Shown here: positions 1-10,037 of the stretch, piece after piece | Layout of the letters: each line of letters starts with the position of its first letter | Numbering within the stretch: the first letter of the stretch is position 1 | NCBI RefSeq assembly: GCF_002797575.1 | Contig: NZ_PGTX01000005.1 | Location: 45,447-109,446, forward strand | Reading direction: 5' to 3' | DNA: 64,000 bases | From: Polynucleobacter brandtiae | Lineage (GTDB): Bacteria; Pseudomonadota; Gammaproteobacteria; Burkholderiales; Burkholderiaceae | Notes under the pieces: model-generated | What the model saw: only the letters and a program-made list of their open reading frames with translations | Database searches by the model: none | Told to the model about the DNA's origin: nothing | Translations under genes and position numbers: made by a program

Positions 1-245
1 TGCACTAAGGTATCGAGCAGCTGGACCGGGTCATCCAATTTTGGAGAGATAAAAATCTCATTAACCCCGCCTCCAGAGCGCTCACGGGGCCAGCATTGCC
101 CCAGCGTAGTTCTCGGACTGCTCGATGCCGGAAATCCACACGACACACGGACTGGAGGAATAGCATAGCCCGCCCTAGAGAATACTGGCTCTAAGTGTTT
201 TACCGCATCTTCTAACCAGGCCTCTCTTACAGAATGTTGCTTCAT
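1..245 (-). CDS. SprT-like putative zinc metallopeptidase, N-terminal part (cut by window edge)
   Basis: Reading leftward from an ATG at 245-243, an open frame of 81 complete codons runs off the window without a stop. The translation begins MKQHSVREAWLEDAVKHLEP and continues with VRVSCGFPAS, GQCWPRERS, NEIFISPKLDDP and ends LLDTLVH. This resembles the N-terminal part of SprT-like metallopeptidases, where a conserved CWxxxxS and EIFISPxLDDP stretch precedes the HExxH zinc site. The final LVH would be the lead-in to that site, which lies beyond the edge, so catalytic residues cannot be checked. It lies upstream of and on the same strand as the following reading of the region only by adjacency; the Bug gene to its right is on the same strand and ends 51 bases before this start. 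Family call comes from motif memory. Confidence 0.6.
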   Translation of the reverse strand, partial: MKQHSVREAWLEDAVKHLEPVFSRAGYAIPPVRVSCGFPASSSPRTTLGQCWPRERSGGGVNEIFISPKLDDPVQLLDTLV

Positions 246-296
246 TAATGGTGTATTCAGTTTAGTGTTGTGAGGGATCTTTGCCGGTGCGGCTAT

Positions 297-1274
297 TTAA
301 TCAAGCGTGATGTTAGCTGATTTAATGGCCTTGTTCCAATATGGAAGTTCTTTCTTTAGTAGAGCATCCATGGCTGTTGGCGTAAGGTAGCGTAGCTCTA
401 CACCAGCCGCATCTGAGCGCTCTTTAACTTCCGGCAGCGCTAAACTTTTTTTCACTGACTCTGTCAGTTTTGCGACCACAGGGGCTGGTGTTCCAGCGGG
501 AGCGTATAAAGCGACCCAGGATTCTAGCTGAAAACCTGGTAGACCCGCCTCAGCAGTCGTAGGTACATTGGGCATTCCTGGATGCCTAATCTTTCCGGTT
601 ACCGCCAATCCTTTAAGCTTGCCGCTTTGTACATGCTGCATCACTGACGGCGGCGTTGTAATGAAGACTTGCACTTGACCGGCTAAAACGTCCTGCACTG
701 CTGGTCCAGACCCTTTGTAAGGCACGTGAACCATATCAATGCCCGTGCTTTGCTTGAAGATTTCTGTACCGATATGAGAAACAGAACCATTACCCTGTGA
801 GGCGTAATTGAGCTTTCCTGGGTTTGCTTTTGCATAAGCAATAAATTCTTTTAAATTATTCACTGGTACAGATGGATGGACCGCAATTACATTTGTTGAA
901 ACAGTTAACAATGCAATGGGAGAAAAATCCTTAATCGGATCCCAAGGTAATTTATCCATCAAGGCAGGGTTGCCGACGTGATATCCGGAATATGAAATTA
1001 ATAAGGTGTAGCCATCAGGTTTAGCCTTAGCAACATACTGGTATGCAGTGTTTCCACTAGCACCTGGCTTATTGTCAACAATAACCGGTTGACCAATCAC
1101 TCTCGAGAGGGGCTCACTTAACAAGCGTGCAGAGGTGTCCACCAAACCACCTGGCGGGTTGGGAACAATCAGCGAAATCGGGCGGTCGGGAAATGTCTGT
1201 GCTTGAGCAACACTTATTCCTAATGCTAAGCTAGCTATTACTAAAAAACGTTGCGCTATTGGAAGGTAGTTCAT
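297..1274 (-). CDS. Bug-family tripartite tricarboxylate transporter substrate-binding protein
   Basis: Periplasmic solute receptor of the Bug (TctC) family, 325 aa, which normally hands small carboxylates to a TctAB membrane pair. Residues 1-25 form a signal peptide ending AQA, followed by the family signature FPDRPISLIVPNPPGG and, further on, the conserved HVPYKGSGPA and AEAGLPGF motifs. The start at 1274 is chosen because AGGAG stands 7 bases upstream and the signal peptide begins there; an upstream in-frame extension of 18 codons lacks both. No tctA or tctB genes are nearby, which is usual in Burkholderiales, where orphan Bug genes are numerous. The ligand cannot be told from sequence. 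Confidence 0.88.
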   Translation of the reverse strand: MNYLPIAQRFLVIASLALGISVAQAQTFPDRPISLIVPNPPGGLVDTSARLLSEPLSRVIGQPVIVDNKPGASGNTAYQYVAKAKPDGYTLLISYSGYHVGNPALMDKLPWDPIKDFSPIALLTVSTNVIAVHPSVPVNNLKEFIAYAKANPGKLNYASQGNGSVSHIGTEIFKQSTGIDMVHVPYKGSGPAVQDVLAGQVQVFITTPPSVMQHVQSGKLKGLAVTGKIRHPGMPNVPTTAEAGLPGFQLESWVALYAPAGTPAPVVAKLTESVKKSLALPEVKERSDAAGVELRYLTPTAMDALLKKELPYWNKAIKSANITLD

Positions 1275-1345
1275 ATGGATCTCCTGAAATATATTTTTAT
1301 TGATGACTCTGCTTTCACAGGGCCTCAAGCTGCATTCTGTTTATT

Positions 1346-1366
1346 GCCTACCGCCTACCGCCTACC
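1346..1366. repeat. Three tandem copies of a 7-bp unit
   Basis: GCCTACC is repeated three times at 1346-1352, 1353-1359 and 1360-1366. The array spans the stop codon of the flavin oxidoreductase gene at 1362, so a copy-number change could move or change its last codons. It is too short to be anything but a slippage-prone simple repeat. Confidence 0.7.
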
Positions 1367-2483
1367 GCTGACCTACTTTGACATTACCAAAAATAGCCTG
1401 GGCTGCACGAGGCAAGCAACGCCAGTAGCGCTCATTGGAGGGCACAACACCCTCTAAAGCAGCGGCAGCTTCCCAGCCCCAACGTGGCTTATATAAAAAT
1501 GCTCTGGCTAGGGCAATTAAATCCGCATCACCCTGCTGCAAAATATCTTCCGCTTCTTGGGGCTCAGTAATAAGACCTACCGTCATTGTTGGCAGACCAG
1601 ATTGGTCTTTCACTATCTTAGCAAAAGGCACTTGATAGCGCGGGCCGATGGCGATCTTTTGTAAAGGAGAAATACCACCTGAAGAGATATGAACAAAATC
1701 ACATCCCAAAGGTTTAAGCTGCGTTGCAAAATCAGCCGTTTCTTCAGGAGTCCAACCTCCCTCGATCCAGTCACTTGCGGATATTCGAATACCTAAGACA
1801 CCTTGATAAGCGGCACGTACCGCTTTAAATAGCTCTAAAGGAAAGCGAATGCGGTTTTCAAAAGAACCGCCGTACTCGTCTGTTCGCTGATTGGCGATTG
1901 GAGAAAGAAACTGATGTAATAAATACCCATGAGCACCGTGCAGCTCAATTCCGTCAATACCAATTCGATCAGCACGTTTGGCTGACATCACAAATGCTGC
2001 AATTAACTCTTTGAGCTCCCCTGTAGAGAGTTCATGGGGTAAGCGTTCTCCATCCAACTGGGGAATTGCTGAGGGTGCAGCGGCTTCCCACCCACCCTGC
2101 GCCATGGACAGTAGTTGACCACCATCCCAAGGCGTCGCACTAGAAGCCTTGCGACCTGCATGGGCCAACTGAATGAATACTGGTGTTGCAGGGGCTAATT
2201 TGCGGGCCCTACTCAGCTTATCTTGCAGTGCCGCCTCGGTTCGGTCATCCCACAAGCCAAGGCAGGCTGGCGTAATACGGCCCTCAGGAGTAACGCCTGT
2301 GGCCTCAATGATGAAAAGCGCTGCGCCACTATTCAATAAATTACCCCAATGCATTAAATGCCAGTCCTGAGCCTCCCCATTGACCGCTGAATATTGGCAC
2401 ATTGGCGCCACTACAATGCGGTTTGCGAGCGTGAGGGGGCCTTTTGGAGAGCCCAAGGCATAGGTAGAAAAGAGCAGACTCAT
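1362..2483 (-). CDS. NADH:flavin oxidoreductase, Old Yellow Enzyme family (YqjM/NamA type)
   Basis: FMN-dependent ene-reductase of 373 aa, the usual length for the YqjM-like class. Residues typical of that class are visible: C29 and Y31 in APMCQYSA, which tune and cap the flavin, and H182/H185 in ELHGAHGYLLHQF, which bind the substrate carbonyl. The barrel end GLITEPQEAEDILQQGDADL is the phosphate-binding part for FMN. The family reduces activated C=C bonds of enones, quinones and similar electrophiles using NADPH. The gene is divergent from mmsA with about 140 bases between the starts, so both promoters lie in that gap. The physiological substrate is unknown. Confidence 0.9.
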   Translation of the reverse strand: MSLLFSTYALGSPKGPLTLANRIVVAPMCQYSAVNGEAQDWHLMHWGNLLNSGAALFIIEATGVTPEGRITPACLGLWDDRTEAALQDKLSRARKLAPATPVFIQLAHAGRKASSATPWDGGQLLSMAQGGWEAAAPSAIPQLDGERLPHELSTGELKELIAAFVMSAKRADRIGIDGIELHGAHGYLLHQFLSPIANQRTDEYGGSFENRIRFPLELFKAVRAAYQGVLGIRISASDWIEGGWTPEETADFATQLKPLGCDFVHISSGGISPLQKIAIGPRYQVPFAKIVKDQSGLPTMTVGLITEPQEAEDILQQGDADLIALARAFLYKPRWGWEAAAALEGVVPSNERYWRCLPRAAQAIFGNVKVGQR

Positions 2484-2621
2484 GAGGAAACCTTTAAATA
2501 ACTAAAAATTGCTGTAAGCGATAAAATAGAAGGTGTAGGATAAACGAGACCATCAAGTCGTGCGGGCATTTGCCTAAACCCTTGAATTGAACCTAAAACC
2601 AGCAAAAGATTATTAAAAAAT

Positions 2622-4145
2622 ATGATGAATGCACCGCAAGCCTTTGAATCAAATGAAGATATCGGCCACTTTGTTAGTGGCAAGATCATTAATCCCAAAG
2701 ATGGTCGCTTTTCCGACGTCTTTAACCCAACCAAAGGCATCGTTGCAAGACGAGTGGCGCTAGCAAGCCGTAAAGAAGTTGACGAGATAGTAGCTGTCGC
2801 TCAAACTGCCTTTAAGACCTGGAGCCAAACCTCCCCACTGCGTCGCGCACGGATTATGTTCAAGTACCTAGAGCTGCTAAATGCACATCGCGACGAACTG
2901 GCTGCCATCATCACCGCTGAGCATGGCAAGGTATTTACTGATGCCCAAGGCGAAGTGACCCGAGGTATTGAAATCGTAGAATTTGCAACCGGTATTCCGG
3001 AGCTGCTCAAAGGCGATTACACAGAACAAGTTTCTACCGATATTGATAATTGGGTCATGCGCCAACCTTTAGGTGTGGTTGCTGGTGTTACCCCATTTAA
3101 CTTTCCAGTCATGGTGCCAATGTGGATGTTTCCCGTAGCAATCGCCTGCGGCAATACCTTCATTTTGAAGCCAAGCCCAACCGATCCAACTGCTTCATTG
3201 TTTATGGCTAGACTCCTGACTGAGGCTGGGTTGCCAGACGGCGTCTTTAACGTTGTTCAGGGTGATAAAGAAGCGGTGGATGCTTTGATCGAAAACCCTG
3301 ATGTGAAAGCAGTCAGTTTTGTTGGGTCGACTCCAATTGCAAATTATCTTTATGAGCGTTGCGCCCACTTTGGCAAACGCTCACAAGCTCTCGGTGGCGC
3401 TAAGAACCATATGGTCATCATGCCTGACGCGGATATGGATAAAGCCATTGATGCACTGATTGGCGCTGCTTACGGATCTGCTGGCGAGCGCTGTATGGCG
3501 ATCTCTGTAGCAGTGTTGGTGGGTGATGCCGCTGAAAGAATCATGCCTAAATTAATTGAGCGTACAAAAACCCTCAAAGTCAAAAATGGCATGGAGTTAG
3601 ATGCGGAGATGGGTCCGATTGTGACTAAAGCAGCTCTAGAGCGTATTACTGGCTATATTGAGAGTGGTGTCGCTTCAGGCGCAAAACTATTGGTAGACGG
3701 TCGCGGCCTGAAAGTGCTCGGCAATGAGAATGGTTTCTTCATTGGTGGCACGCTATTTGATAACGTCACTCCAGATATGAAGATCTATTTAGAAGAAATT
3801 TTTGGGCCAGTCTTGTCTTGCTTGCGCGTAGCTAATTTTGCGGAAGCGCTGAACTTAGTCAATTCTTGTGAATTTGGTAATGGTGTGGCCTGCTTCACAA
3901 GCGACGGTAATATTGCGCGAGAATTTGCACGTCACGTTCAAGTTGGTATGGTCGGTATTAATGTACCTATTCCGGTACCAATGGCTTGGCATGGTTTTGG
4001 TGGCTGGAAGAAGTCCATCTTTGGCGATATGCATGCGTATGGCAAAGAAGGTGTTCGCTTCTATACCAAGCAAAAGAGTGTCATGCAGCGCTGGCCCCAG
4101 AGTATCGCTAAGGGCGCTGAATTTGCGATGCCAACCTCAAAGTAA
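2622..4145 (+). CDS. mmsA: Methylmalonate-semialdehyde dehydrogenase (CoA-acylating)
   Basis: Aldehyde dehydrogenase of 507 aa that converts methylmalonate semialdehyde (and malonate semialdehyde) with CoA and NAD to propionyl-CoA or acetyl-CoA in valine and beta-alanine breakdown. The N-terminal part [22 protein letters not shown], the [17 protein letters not shown] stretch and the catalytic site [12 protein letters not shown] with C291 are characteristic of the MmsA branch rather than of ordinary ALDHs. The C-terminal half carries EEIFGPVLS. No other mms genes are next to it; it is a single-gene unit followed by a terminator. No good ribosome binding site is seen before 2622; a second ATG follows directly at 2625. 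Confidence 0.9.
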   Translation: MMNAPQAFESNEDIGHFVSGKIINPKDGRFSDVFNPTKGIVARRVALASRKEVDEIVAVAQTAFKTWSQTSPLRRARIMFKYLELLNAHRDELAAIITAEHGKVFTDAQGEVTRGIEIVEFATGIPELLKGDYTEQVSTDIDNWVMRQPLGVVAGVTPFNFPVMVPMWMFPVAIACGNTFILKPSPTDPTASLFMARLLTEAGLPDGVFNVVQGDKEAVDALIENPDVKAVSFVGSTPIANYLYERCAHFGKRSQALGGAKNHMVIMPDADMDKAIDALIGAAYGSAGERCMAISVAVLVGDAAERIMPKLIERTKTLKVKNGMELDAEMGPIVTKAALERITGYIESGVASGAKLLVDGRGLKVLGNENGFFIGGTLFDNVTPDMKIYLEEIFGPVLSCLRVANFAEALNLVNSCEFGNGVACFTSDGNIAREFARHVQVGMVGINVPIPVPMAWHGFGGWKKSIFGDMHAYGKEGVRFYTKQKSVMQRWPQSIAKGAEFAMPTSK

Positions 4146-4173
4146 TACGCTAGAAACGCTTCACTAGAAAATG

Positions 4174-4203
4174 AATAGCGGCCTTCGGGCTGCTATTTTT
4201 TTG
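4174..4203 (+). terminator. Rho-independent terminator after mmsA
   Basis: A 10-bp stem (AATAGCGGCC with GGCTGCTATT, one G-T pair) closes on a TTCG tetraloop and runs into seven T residues. It starts 29 bases after the mmsA stop and also lies just after the last gene of the ABC operon coming the other way. Confidence 0.85.
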
Positions 4204-4213
4204 TTCCCATAAT

Positions 4214-4879
4214 CTATGCAGGTATGAAATAACGGCGCTCAATCGCACGTGCTAATAAAACAATGGCTGAGACAAGTGCAAGATAAACAAGGGCTGCCAT
4301 TAAATAGGCCTTAAAAAACTGAAAATTAGTAGCGGCTAACTCTTGAACGCGGGCAAAGAACTCGGTGTACTGAATCAGAAAAGCAACGGAACTATCTTTT
4401 AAATTGGAGATCACTTGATTAGTAAGTGCCGGCACAGATAGGCGGATCACTTGTGGCAATGTAATCCACTGAAATACCTGCAATGGATTAAATCCTTGGG
4501 CGCTAGCAGCCTCTAGCTGAGTTTTATCGAGACCGTTGTAAGCCGTTTTTAAATAGGCCGCGTTATAGGCAGCTACATTAAAAGTAAAGCCAATGAAAGC
4601 TACCGCAAATGGCGAGAGTCGAATATTCCACTGCGGTAGACCGTAATACATCAAGAACAATAAAACGATTAATGGCATTCCGATAAAGAAGGAAATATAT
4701 GCATTTGTAATGCTACAAACAACCGGGCTTTTATTCAGAGTGCAATAAAACACCACAATACCCAAAAGCAATCCAGAAATACTTACGAGCCCAGCAAGCT
4801 GAAGCGTATTGAGCAAGCCAGTCAAAATCAAGGGCATCTGCTCCAGAAGATCTCTAGTAAAAGAGCTCCAAGCAGCCAT
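4214..4879 (-). CDS. Polar amino-acid ABC transporter permease (second permease)
   Basis: Inner-membrane permease of 221 aa of the HisMQ/GlnP type, with about five hydrophobic segments and the cytoplasmic EAAAxxG-like coupling loop seen as LEAASAQGFNPLQVFQWITLPQVIR. That loop contacts the ATPase. Its ATG overlaps the ATPase stop codon (TGATG at 4879), indicating translational coupling. It is the last gene of a receptor-permease-ATPase-permease operon, so the importer probably uses a heterodimer of this protein and the permease at 5651-6304. Confidence 0.9.
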   Translation of the reverse strand: MAAWSSFTRDLLEQMPLILTGLLNTLQLAGLVSISGLLLGIVVFYCTLNKSPVVCSITNAYISFFIGMPLIVLLFLMYYGLPQWNIRLSPFAVAFIGFTFNVAAYNAAYLKTAYNGLDKTQLEAASAQGFNPLQVFQWITLPQVIRLSVPALTNQVISNLKDSSVAFLIQYTEFFARVQELAATNFQFFKAYLMAALVYLALVSAIVLLARAIERRYFIPA

Positions 4880-5610
4880 CAGAATTTTTTCTCATTCTGA
4901 AAAAACGCCTGAATGATGGGGTCTGAATGTTGACTTAATACGTCAATACAGTCATCCGCACGAATAACGCCGCGATCTAAAAACATCACTGTATCGGCAA
5001 TGTTACGAGCAAAATGGAGATCATGGGTCACGCAGATCATGGTGATTTCCTCGCCATGAAGTCGATTGACCAGGTCAGCAACATCCCTTGACATTACTGG
5101 ATCTAAAGCTGAAGTCGGCTCATCAAGTACGAGTACCGCTGGGTCCATTGCCAGCGCACGGGCAATGGCAACGCGTTGCTTTTGTCCACCTGAAATCTGC
5201 GAGGGGTATTTGTCTTGATGGGCAATCATATCGAAGTGCGATAGCTCCAATAACGCCCTTTCCTTAGCCATCGCTTTATTCATGCCCTGCAATTTTTGCA
5301 GACCTAAGGTGACGTTATCCAACACGGTAAGGTGACTATATAAAGCAAACTGTTGAAAAACAAAGCCAATCTGTTTGCGCAGCTCCCGCACATCTACATC
5401 GGGACCTAGAATCTCTTTGCCCCTAAAAAGAATAGATCCAGATGTCGGCTCCACAAGACGATTTAAGCAGCGCAGTAAAGTTGACTTTCCAGAACCAGAA
5501 GCGCCCATCAATACCCGCACATCCCCTTCCTGAAGATCGAGATGAATGTCTGACAGAACAGTTTGCCCCTCAAACTCTTTTACCAAATTACGAACTTGGA
5601 TTAATGCCAC
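4879..5610 (-). CDS. Polar amino-acid ABC transporter ATP-binding protein (GlnQ-like)
   Basis: ATPase subunit of 243 aa. Walker A is GASGSGKST, the Q-loop lies in IGFVFQQFALYSHLTV, the signature is SGGQKQR and Walker B is VLVLDEPTSALDP, followed by the switch histidine in VTHDLHFA. All key residues are present. Family comparison places it with the GlnQ/HisP/ArtP group that powers uptake of polar amino acids. It lies between the two permease genes of the same operon, 41 bases after the first and overlapping the second. Confidence 0.92.
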   Translation of the reverse strand: MALIQVRNLVKEFEGQTVLSDIHLDLQEGDVRVLMGASGSGKSTLLRCLNRLVEPTSGSILFRGKEILGPDVDVRELRKQIGFVFQQFALYSHLTVLDNVTLGLQKLQGMNKAMAKERALLELSHFDMIAHQDKYPSQISGGQKQRVAIARALAMDPAVLVLDEPTSALDPVMSRDVADLVNRLHGEEITMICVTHDLHFARNIADTVMFLDRGVIRADDCIDVLSQHSDPIIQAFFQNEKKF

Positions 5611-5650
5611 GCAATAACTCCATAAAAGTTTTTGGCTTGGATGCTGGGAA

Positions 5651-6304
5651 TCATGCTGGATTCATCCCCGGAATTTGAAAGCGCTTATTCAAGGACTGCA
5701 CTCCTAGTAAACAGACTCGATAAATCAAAAAGTAAAGAACGCCAACAGCGAGGTACACCTCTATACCGCGCAATGTTGTTGCAGTTAATGTCATGGCTTG
5801 CTTTGTAATTTCAGGAATACCGACGGTATAGGCAAACGGTGAGTACTTTAGAACAGAGGTGAACTCATTCACCATTCCCGGCAAAGAGAAACGGAGCATC
5901 TGCGGTAACTCGATATATCGCAAGATTTGTAGCCGAGACATTCCCATCGCCTCTGCAGCAAGGACTTCAGCAACATCAATCGAGTTAAATGCGCCACGAA
6001 AGACTTCTGCCAAGTAGGCTGATGCCACCAACCCCAGACTCAGGGCCATCGCCATTAAGGGGTGTACTTTGAGGCCAATACTCGGTAGGCCAAAGTACAC
6101 CATAAAAAGCAAAACAAGCACTGGTACACCCCGAAAGACATAGGTATAGATATCAATCAGCAATCGCACCCAGGGTAGCTCTAGCCGACGCAAGCTGACC
6201 AGCGCTAGACCAATAACAAACCCGGTCGCAGAGCAAACCAGAGTAACCATTACGGTATAAAGCAGTCCTTGCGCCAGCTGCGCAAGAATATCCAAGAAAT
6301 TCAC
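5651..6304 (-). CDS. Polar amino-acid ABC transporter permease (first permease)
   Basis: Inner-membrane permease of 217 aa, paralogous to the one at 4214-4879. Hydrophobic segments occur near residues 10-32, 52-72, 80-100 and 180-205. The coupling loop is LAAEAMGMSRLQILRYIELPQML. It follows the receptor gene after 53 bases. The start MNFLDILAQLAQGLLYT gives an N-terminus typical of HisM/GlnP proteins. Confidence 0.9.
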   Translation of the reverse strand: MNFLDILAQLAQGLLYTVMVTLVCSATGFVIGLALVSLRRLELPWVRLLIDIYTYVFRGVPVLVLLFMVYFGLPSIGLKVHPLMAMALSLGLVASAYLAEVFRGAFNSIDVAEVLAAEAMGMSRLQILRYIELPQMLRFSLPGMVNEFTSVLKYSPFAYTVGIPEITKQAMTLTATTLRGIEVYLAVGVLYFLIYRVCLLGVQSLNKRFQIPGMNPA

Positions 6305-6357
6305 GGAATAAGCTTTCGAATCACCAGCTAATGATTAAGAATGATTCTGCAGGGAAA

Positions 6358-7155
<798 letters not shown>

Positions 7156-7219
7156 TCAAAACAGTATAGGGGATTTTGACCCCGCTCTGAATGCACTGGG
7201 ACTTAAGCTCAGGAACAGG

Positions 7220-7753
7220 CTACTGCAGGGTGTTTTTAAAGGCTGGCAGCATTGGCACAGCCATGATCTCAATACCTTCATCACGTAGAGCCTCAGCTTC
7301 ATCTAGCGAGGTTTGACCCCGAATACTTCTTTCAGGGGCTTCTTTATAGTGAATTTTTCTAGCCTCATCCGCAAAAGAATTGCCTACATCCTCAGACGCA
7401 CCCATTAATTCACGCATTCCCTTTAAGAAGGCAGCTTGAACCTGAGCCTCTAAATGAGAATGATCGCTATCCGTTAAGGCAATCACGTCCCCACTAGGAG
7501 ATCCCGCTAATTTTCCTCCCTCAATGGCGCCGCCAAGACTGGCAACAGTCAATTCGGTAGAAGTCGAGGTCGTGTCTTTACTCGATCCAGATTTAGTAAT
7601 ATGCGGTGCAGAAGGCATTCTGATGATGCCAGAGCTATCACATAGTGGACAAACCAAAATATTCCCATCTTGCTGAGCAAGAAAATCTGCCTCAGAGGCA
7701 AACCACCCCTCAAATCGGTGATCTGTGGGGCAAGCGAGGTTATAAACTTTCAT
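7220..7753 (-). CDS. DUF1178 family protein
   Basis: A 177-aa protein of unknown function belonging to DUF1178, common in proteobacteria. The N-terminus has KVYNLACPTDHRFEGWF with C8 and H12, then CPLC at 35-38, a knuckle that probably binds zinc in the manner of small FmdB/zinc-ribbon proteins. The C-terminal half contains the conserved YKEAPERSIRGQTSLDEAEALRDEGIE and ends MLPAF. It stands alone between the ABC operon and the Nudix gene, all on the same strand. Function is not known; the metal-binding idea is inference from the Cys pattern. Confidence 0.85.
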   Translation of the reverse strand: MKVYNLACPTDHRFEGWFASEADFLAQQDGNILVCPLCDSSGIIRMPSAPHITKSGSSKDTTSTSTELTVASLGGAIEGGKLAGSPSGDVIALTDSDHSHLEAQVQAAFLKGMRELMGASEDVGNSFADEARKIHYKEAPERSIRGQTSLDEAEALRDEGIEIMAVPMLPAFKNTLQ

Positions 7754-7818
7754 AAGACCTATATCGGGGCAAAAGTATCAAATTCAATAGATCTATTTTA
7801 ATAGGATTCCTGAAAACC

Positions 7819-8418
7819 TCAGTCTAAAGGTGTTGGGGCGATCAAACCCTGACGGTAGCGATCCAGCCAATATGTAGCAATTGTCGTTTTGACATCAGTA
7901 ATATCGCCCCGCTCCACCCACTCAAGTAACTGCTCTAACGGTGCAGCAAATACATCTAAAAACTCTTCTGCATCCAAGTGGCTCTTACCAGATACCAGAT
8001 CCTGCGCAAGATAGATATCGATAAATTCTGTCGAATAAGAAATCACAGGATGAATACGTCGTATATAACTCCACTTACTCGCGGTATATCCCGTCTCCTC
8101 CTTTAGCTCCCGCTGAGCACAAAGCAAGTGATCCTCACCAATCTCTAACTTTCCAGCGGGAATCTCAATGCAAGCCTTAGCGATAGGATAGCGATACTGT
8201 CGCTCCATTAATACCCGACCATCATCCAGTATTGCAAGAATTGCAACTGCTCCGGGATGCGTAAGGTACTCCCGTACTGCTTGACCACCATCCGGTAAGC
8301 TCACTTGGTCACGCTTCATGTTTAAGAAAATACCGCCATAAATGTCTTCACCGGAGAGACGATCTTCTCTCAAGTGTTGATCACCAACAGGAAGATCTTT
8401 GAATGATTTTTCAGTCAT
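7819..8418 (-). CDS. Nudix hydrolase, probable ADP-ribose pyrophosphatase
   Basis: A 199-aa Nudix protein with an exact Nudix box GX5EX7REXXEEXGX from G89 to Y111. The preceding LMERQYRYPIAKACIEIPAGK and the downstream PVISYSTEFIDIYLAQDL match the ADP-ribose pyrophosphatase (NudF-like) subgroup, which cleaves ADP-ribose to AMP and ribose 5-phosphate and uses the same E(I/L)PAGK strand. Substrate is inferred from that subgroup resemblance. It is a short transcription unit between the nuo terminator and the DUF1178 gene. Confidence 0.88.
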   Translation of the reverse strand: MTEKSFKDLPVGDQHLREDRLSGEDIYGGIFLNMKRDQVSLPDGGQAVREYLTHPGAVAILAILDDGRVLMERQYRYPIAKACIEIPAGKLEIGEDHLLCAQRELKEETGYTASKWSYIRRIHPVISYSTEFIDIYLAQDLVSGKSHLDAEEFLDVFAAPLEQLLEWVERGDITDVKTTIATYWLDRYRQGLIAPTPLD

Positions 8419-8470
8419 GAATTACTGTCCTTGTTTAATAGGCTATCTTACAAAAAATAAATGACAGAAA

Positions 8471-8500
8471 GCAAAAAGGCTCCCGTAGGAGCCTTTTTGC
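8471..8500 (-). terminator. Terminator closing the nuo operon
   Basis: A perfect 13-bp stem (8471-8483 with 8488-8500) around a 4-base loop. Each arm carries a run of five A or T, so the hairpin can end transcription in both directions. It lies 22 bases beyond the nuoN stop and is the only strong terminator I see on the minus strand between rpsO and this point. Confidence 0.9.
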
Positions 8501-8521
8501 TACTCATTAGCATCACGGCAA

Positions 8522-10027
8522 CTATGAGCCCAATAAAGTACGGCGCATAGCATCAAGACAAACATCCATCAAACCGGATGGGAAAATACCTAGGGCAAGG
8601 ACAAGAATTGCATTAAGACCCAAAAGCCCACGAGCAACACCTGACCCCGATATCTGCACTGGATGTTGAAGTACTGGCTCATCAAAATACATTACTTTAA
8701 CGACTCTTAGGTAGTAGAAGGCGCCGATTAAGGAGGCTATTACTGCAATGATGGCAATAAATGTATGCCCACCATCCACTAAGACTTCCAATACTCCCAA
8801 CTTAGCAGCGAAACCCACAGTCGGCGGAATACCCGCCAAAGAGAACATCATCACTAGCCCAATAAATGCAAACCAAGGATGATTTTTGTTTAAACCTTTT
8901 AGGTCATCCAAAGTTTCACAATCATGACCTTTGCGTGATAACAGCATTAAGAGCCCAAAACTTCCCAGCGTCGTCAAAACGTAAGTGATGGCGTAAAACA
9001 TAGAGGCACTAAATGCATGATCATCAAATACCGACAACATACCGAGCAATACGAAACCCATTTGCGCAATCGCTGAGTAGGCTAGCATGCGCTTTAAATT
9101 GGTTTGCGCAATCGCAGTGACGTTGCCGATCACTAAAGAAAGAACAGCTAACAAGACCAGCATTGGCTGCCAGTCGTCCACGAGCGGCAATAGGGTATTA
9201 ACCAGCAGGCGGAACAGCAGTGCAAAGGCAGCAAGCTTAGGCGCAGCTGCAATCATGAGGGTCACTGCAGTAGGCGCACCTTGATAGACATCTGGCACCC
9301 ACATGTGAAACGGTACAACACCCAACTTAAAAGCGAGCCCAGACACAATGAATACCAAGCCAAAAGCCATTACCAAATGATTAACGCGTGGATCCGCAAC
9401 GGTTCTGAAAATCTCAATTAAATCAAGTGAACCGGTAACTCCGTATAGCATTGACATGCCGTATAACAAGAAGCCAGAAGCTAGGGCTCCCAAAATAAAA
9501 TACTTAATCGCCGCCTCTACACTTTTCTCACTGTTATGGCGCATGGCTACCAAAGCATAGGTTGGTAAAGCCATCAACTCCAGACCCAAATAAAGGGTGA
9601 GTAAATTAGCGCCGGAGATCAGCACAAATTGACCTAGCAAGGCCAACAAGGCTAAGACTATAAAGTCGGGGCGGAACATGGCACGATCTGTCAAGTATTG
9701 CTTGGAATAGATCAAGCTCACCAAGACTGCAGCACACGAGCAAGCTTTTAACAAATTAGAAAATGGGTCTGATTGGAATAATCCATTCATAGCCACTAAT
9801 GAAACATCACCCATGCGGCCAATGAACGCAAAAATCAAATAGACCAGCAAAATGATAGTGAAAAAATATACAAATCCAACACCGCGAGGTGTATGGAAGA
9901 TATCCTGCTCTACCCCTGGAGTTGCAAGCTGGCGTTCAGGAACATAGACACTGGCAACCAATAAAAAACTGGTGGCAATCAGTAAAACGAGTTCTGGCAG
10001 AACGGCTAATAGGTCGAATGCTTGCAT
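8522..10027 (-). CDS. nuoN: NADH-quinone oxidoreductase subunit N
   Basis: Antiporter-like proton-pumping membrane subunit of complex I, 501 aa with about 14 hydrophobic segments. The central motif [18 protein letters not shown] and [17 protein letters not shown], with the conserved Lys and His residues of the proton channel, identify it as the Mrp/NuoN type. It ends the nuo operon, 10 bases after nuoM. Complex I transfers electrons from NADH to ubiquinone and pumps protons across the inner membrane. Confidence 0.96.
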   Translation of the reverse strand: MQAFDLLAVLPELVLLIATSFLLVASVYVPERQLATPGVEQDIFHTPRGVGFVYFFTIILLVYLIFAFIGRMGDVSLVAMNGLFQSDPFSNLLKACSCAAVLVSLIYSKQYLTDRAMFRPDFIVLALLALLGQFVLISGANLLTLYLGLELMALPTYALVAMRHNSEKSVEAAIKYFILGALASGFLLYGMSMLYGVTGSLDLIEIFRTVADPRVNHLVMAFGLVFIVSGLAFKLGVVPFHMWVPDVYQGAPTAVTLMIAAAPKLAAFALLFRLLVNTLLPLVDDWQPMLVLLAVLSLVIGNVTAIAQTNLKRMLAYSAIAQMGFVLLGMLSVFDDHAFSASMFYAITYVLTTLGSFGLLMLLSRKGHDCETLDDLKGLNKNHPWFAFIGLVMMFSLAGIPPTVGFAAKLGVLEVLVDGGHTFIAIIAVIASLIGAFYYLRVVKVMYFDEPVLQHPVQISGSGVARGLLGLNAILVLALGIFPSGLMDVCLDAMRRTLLGS

Positions 10028-10037
10028 GTACTTTTAC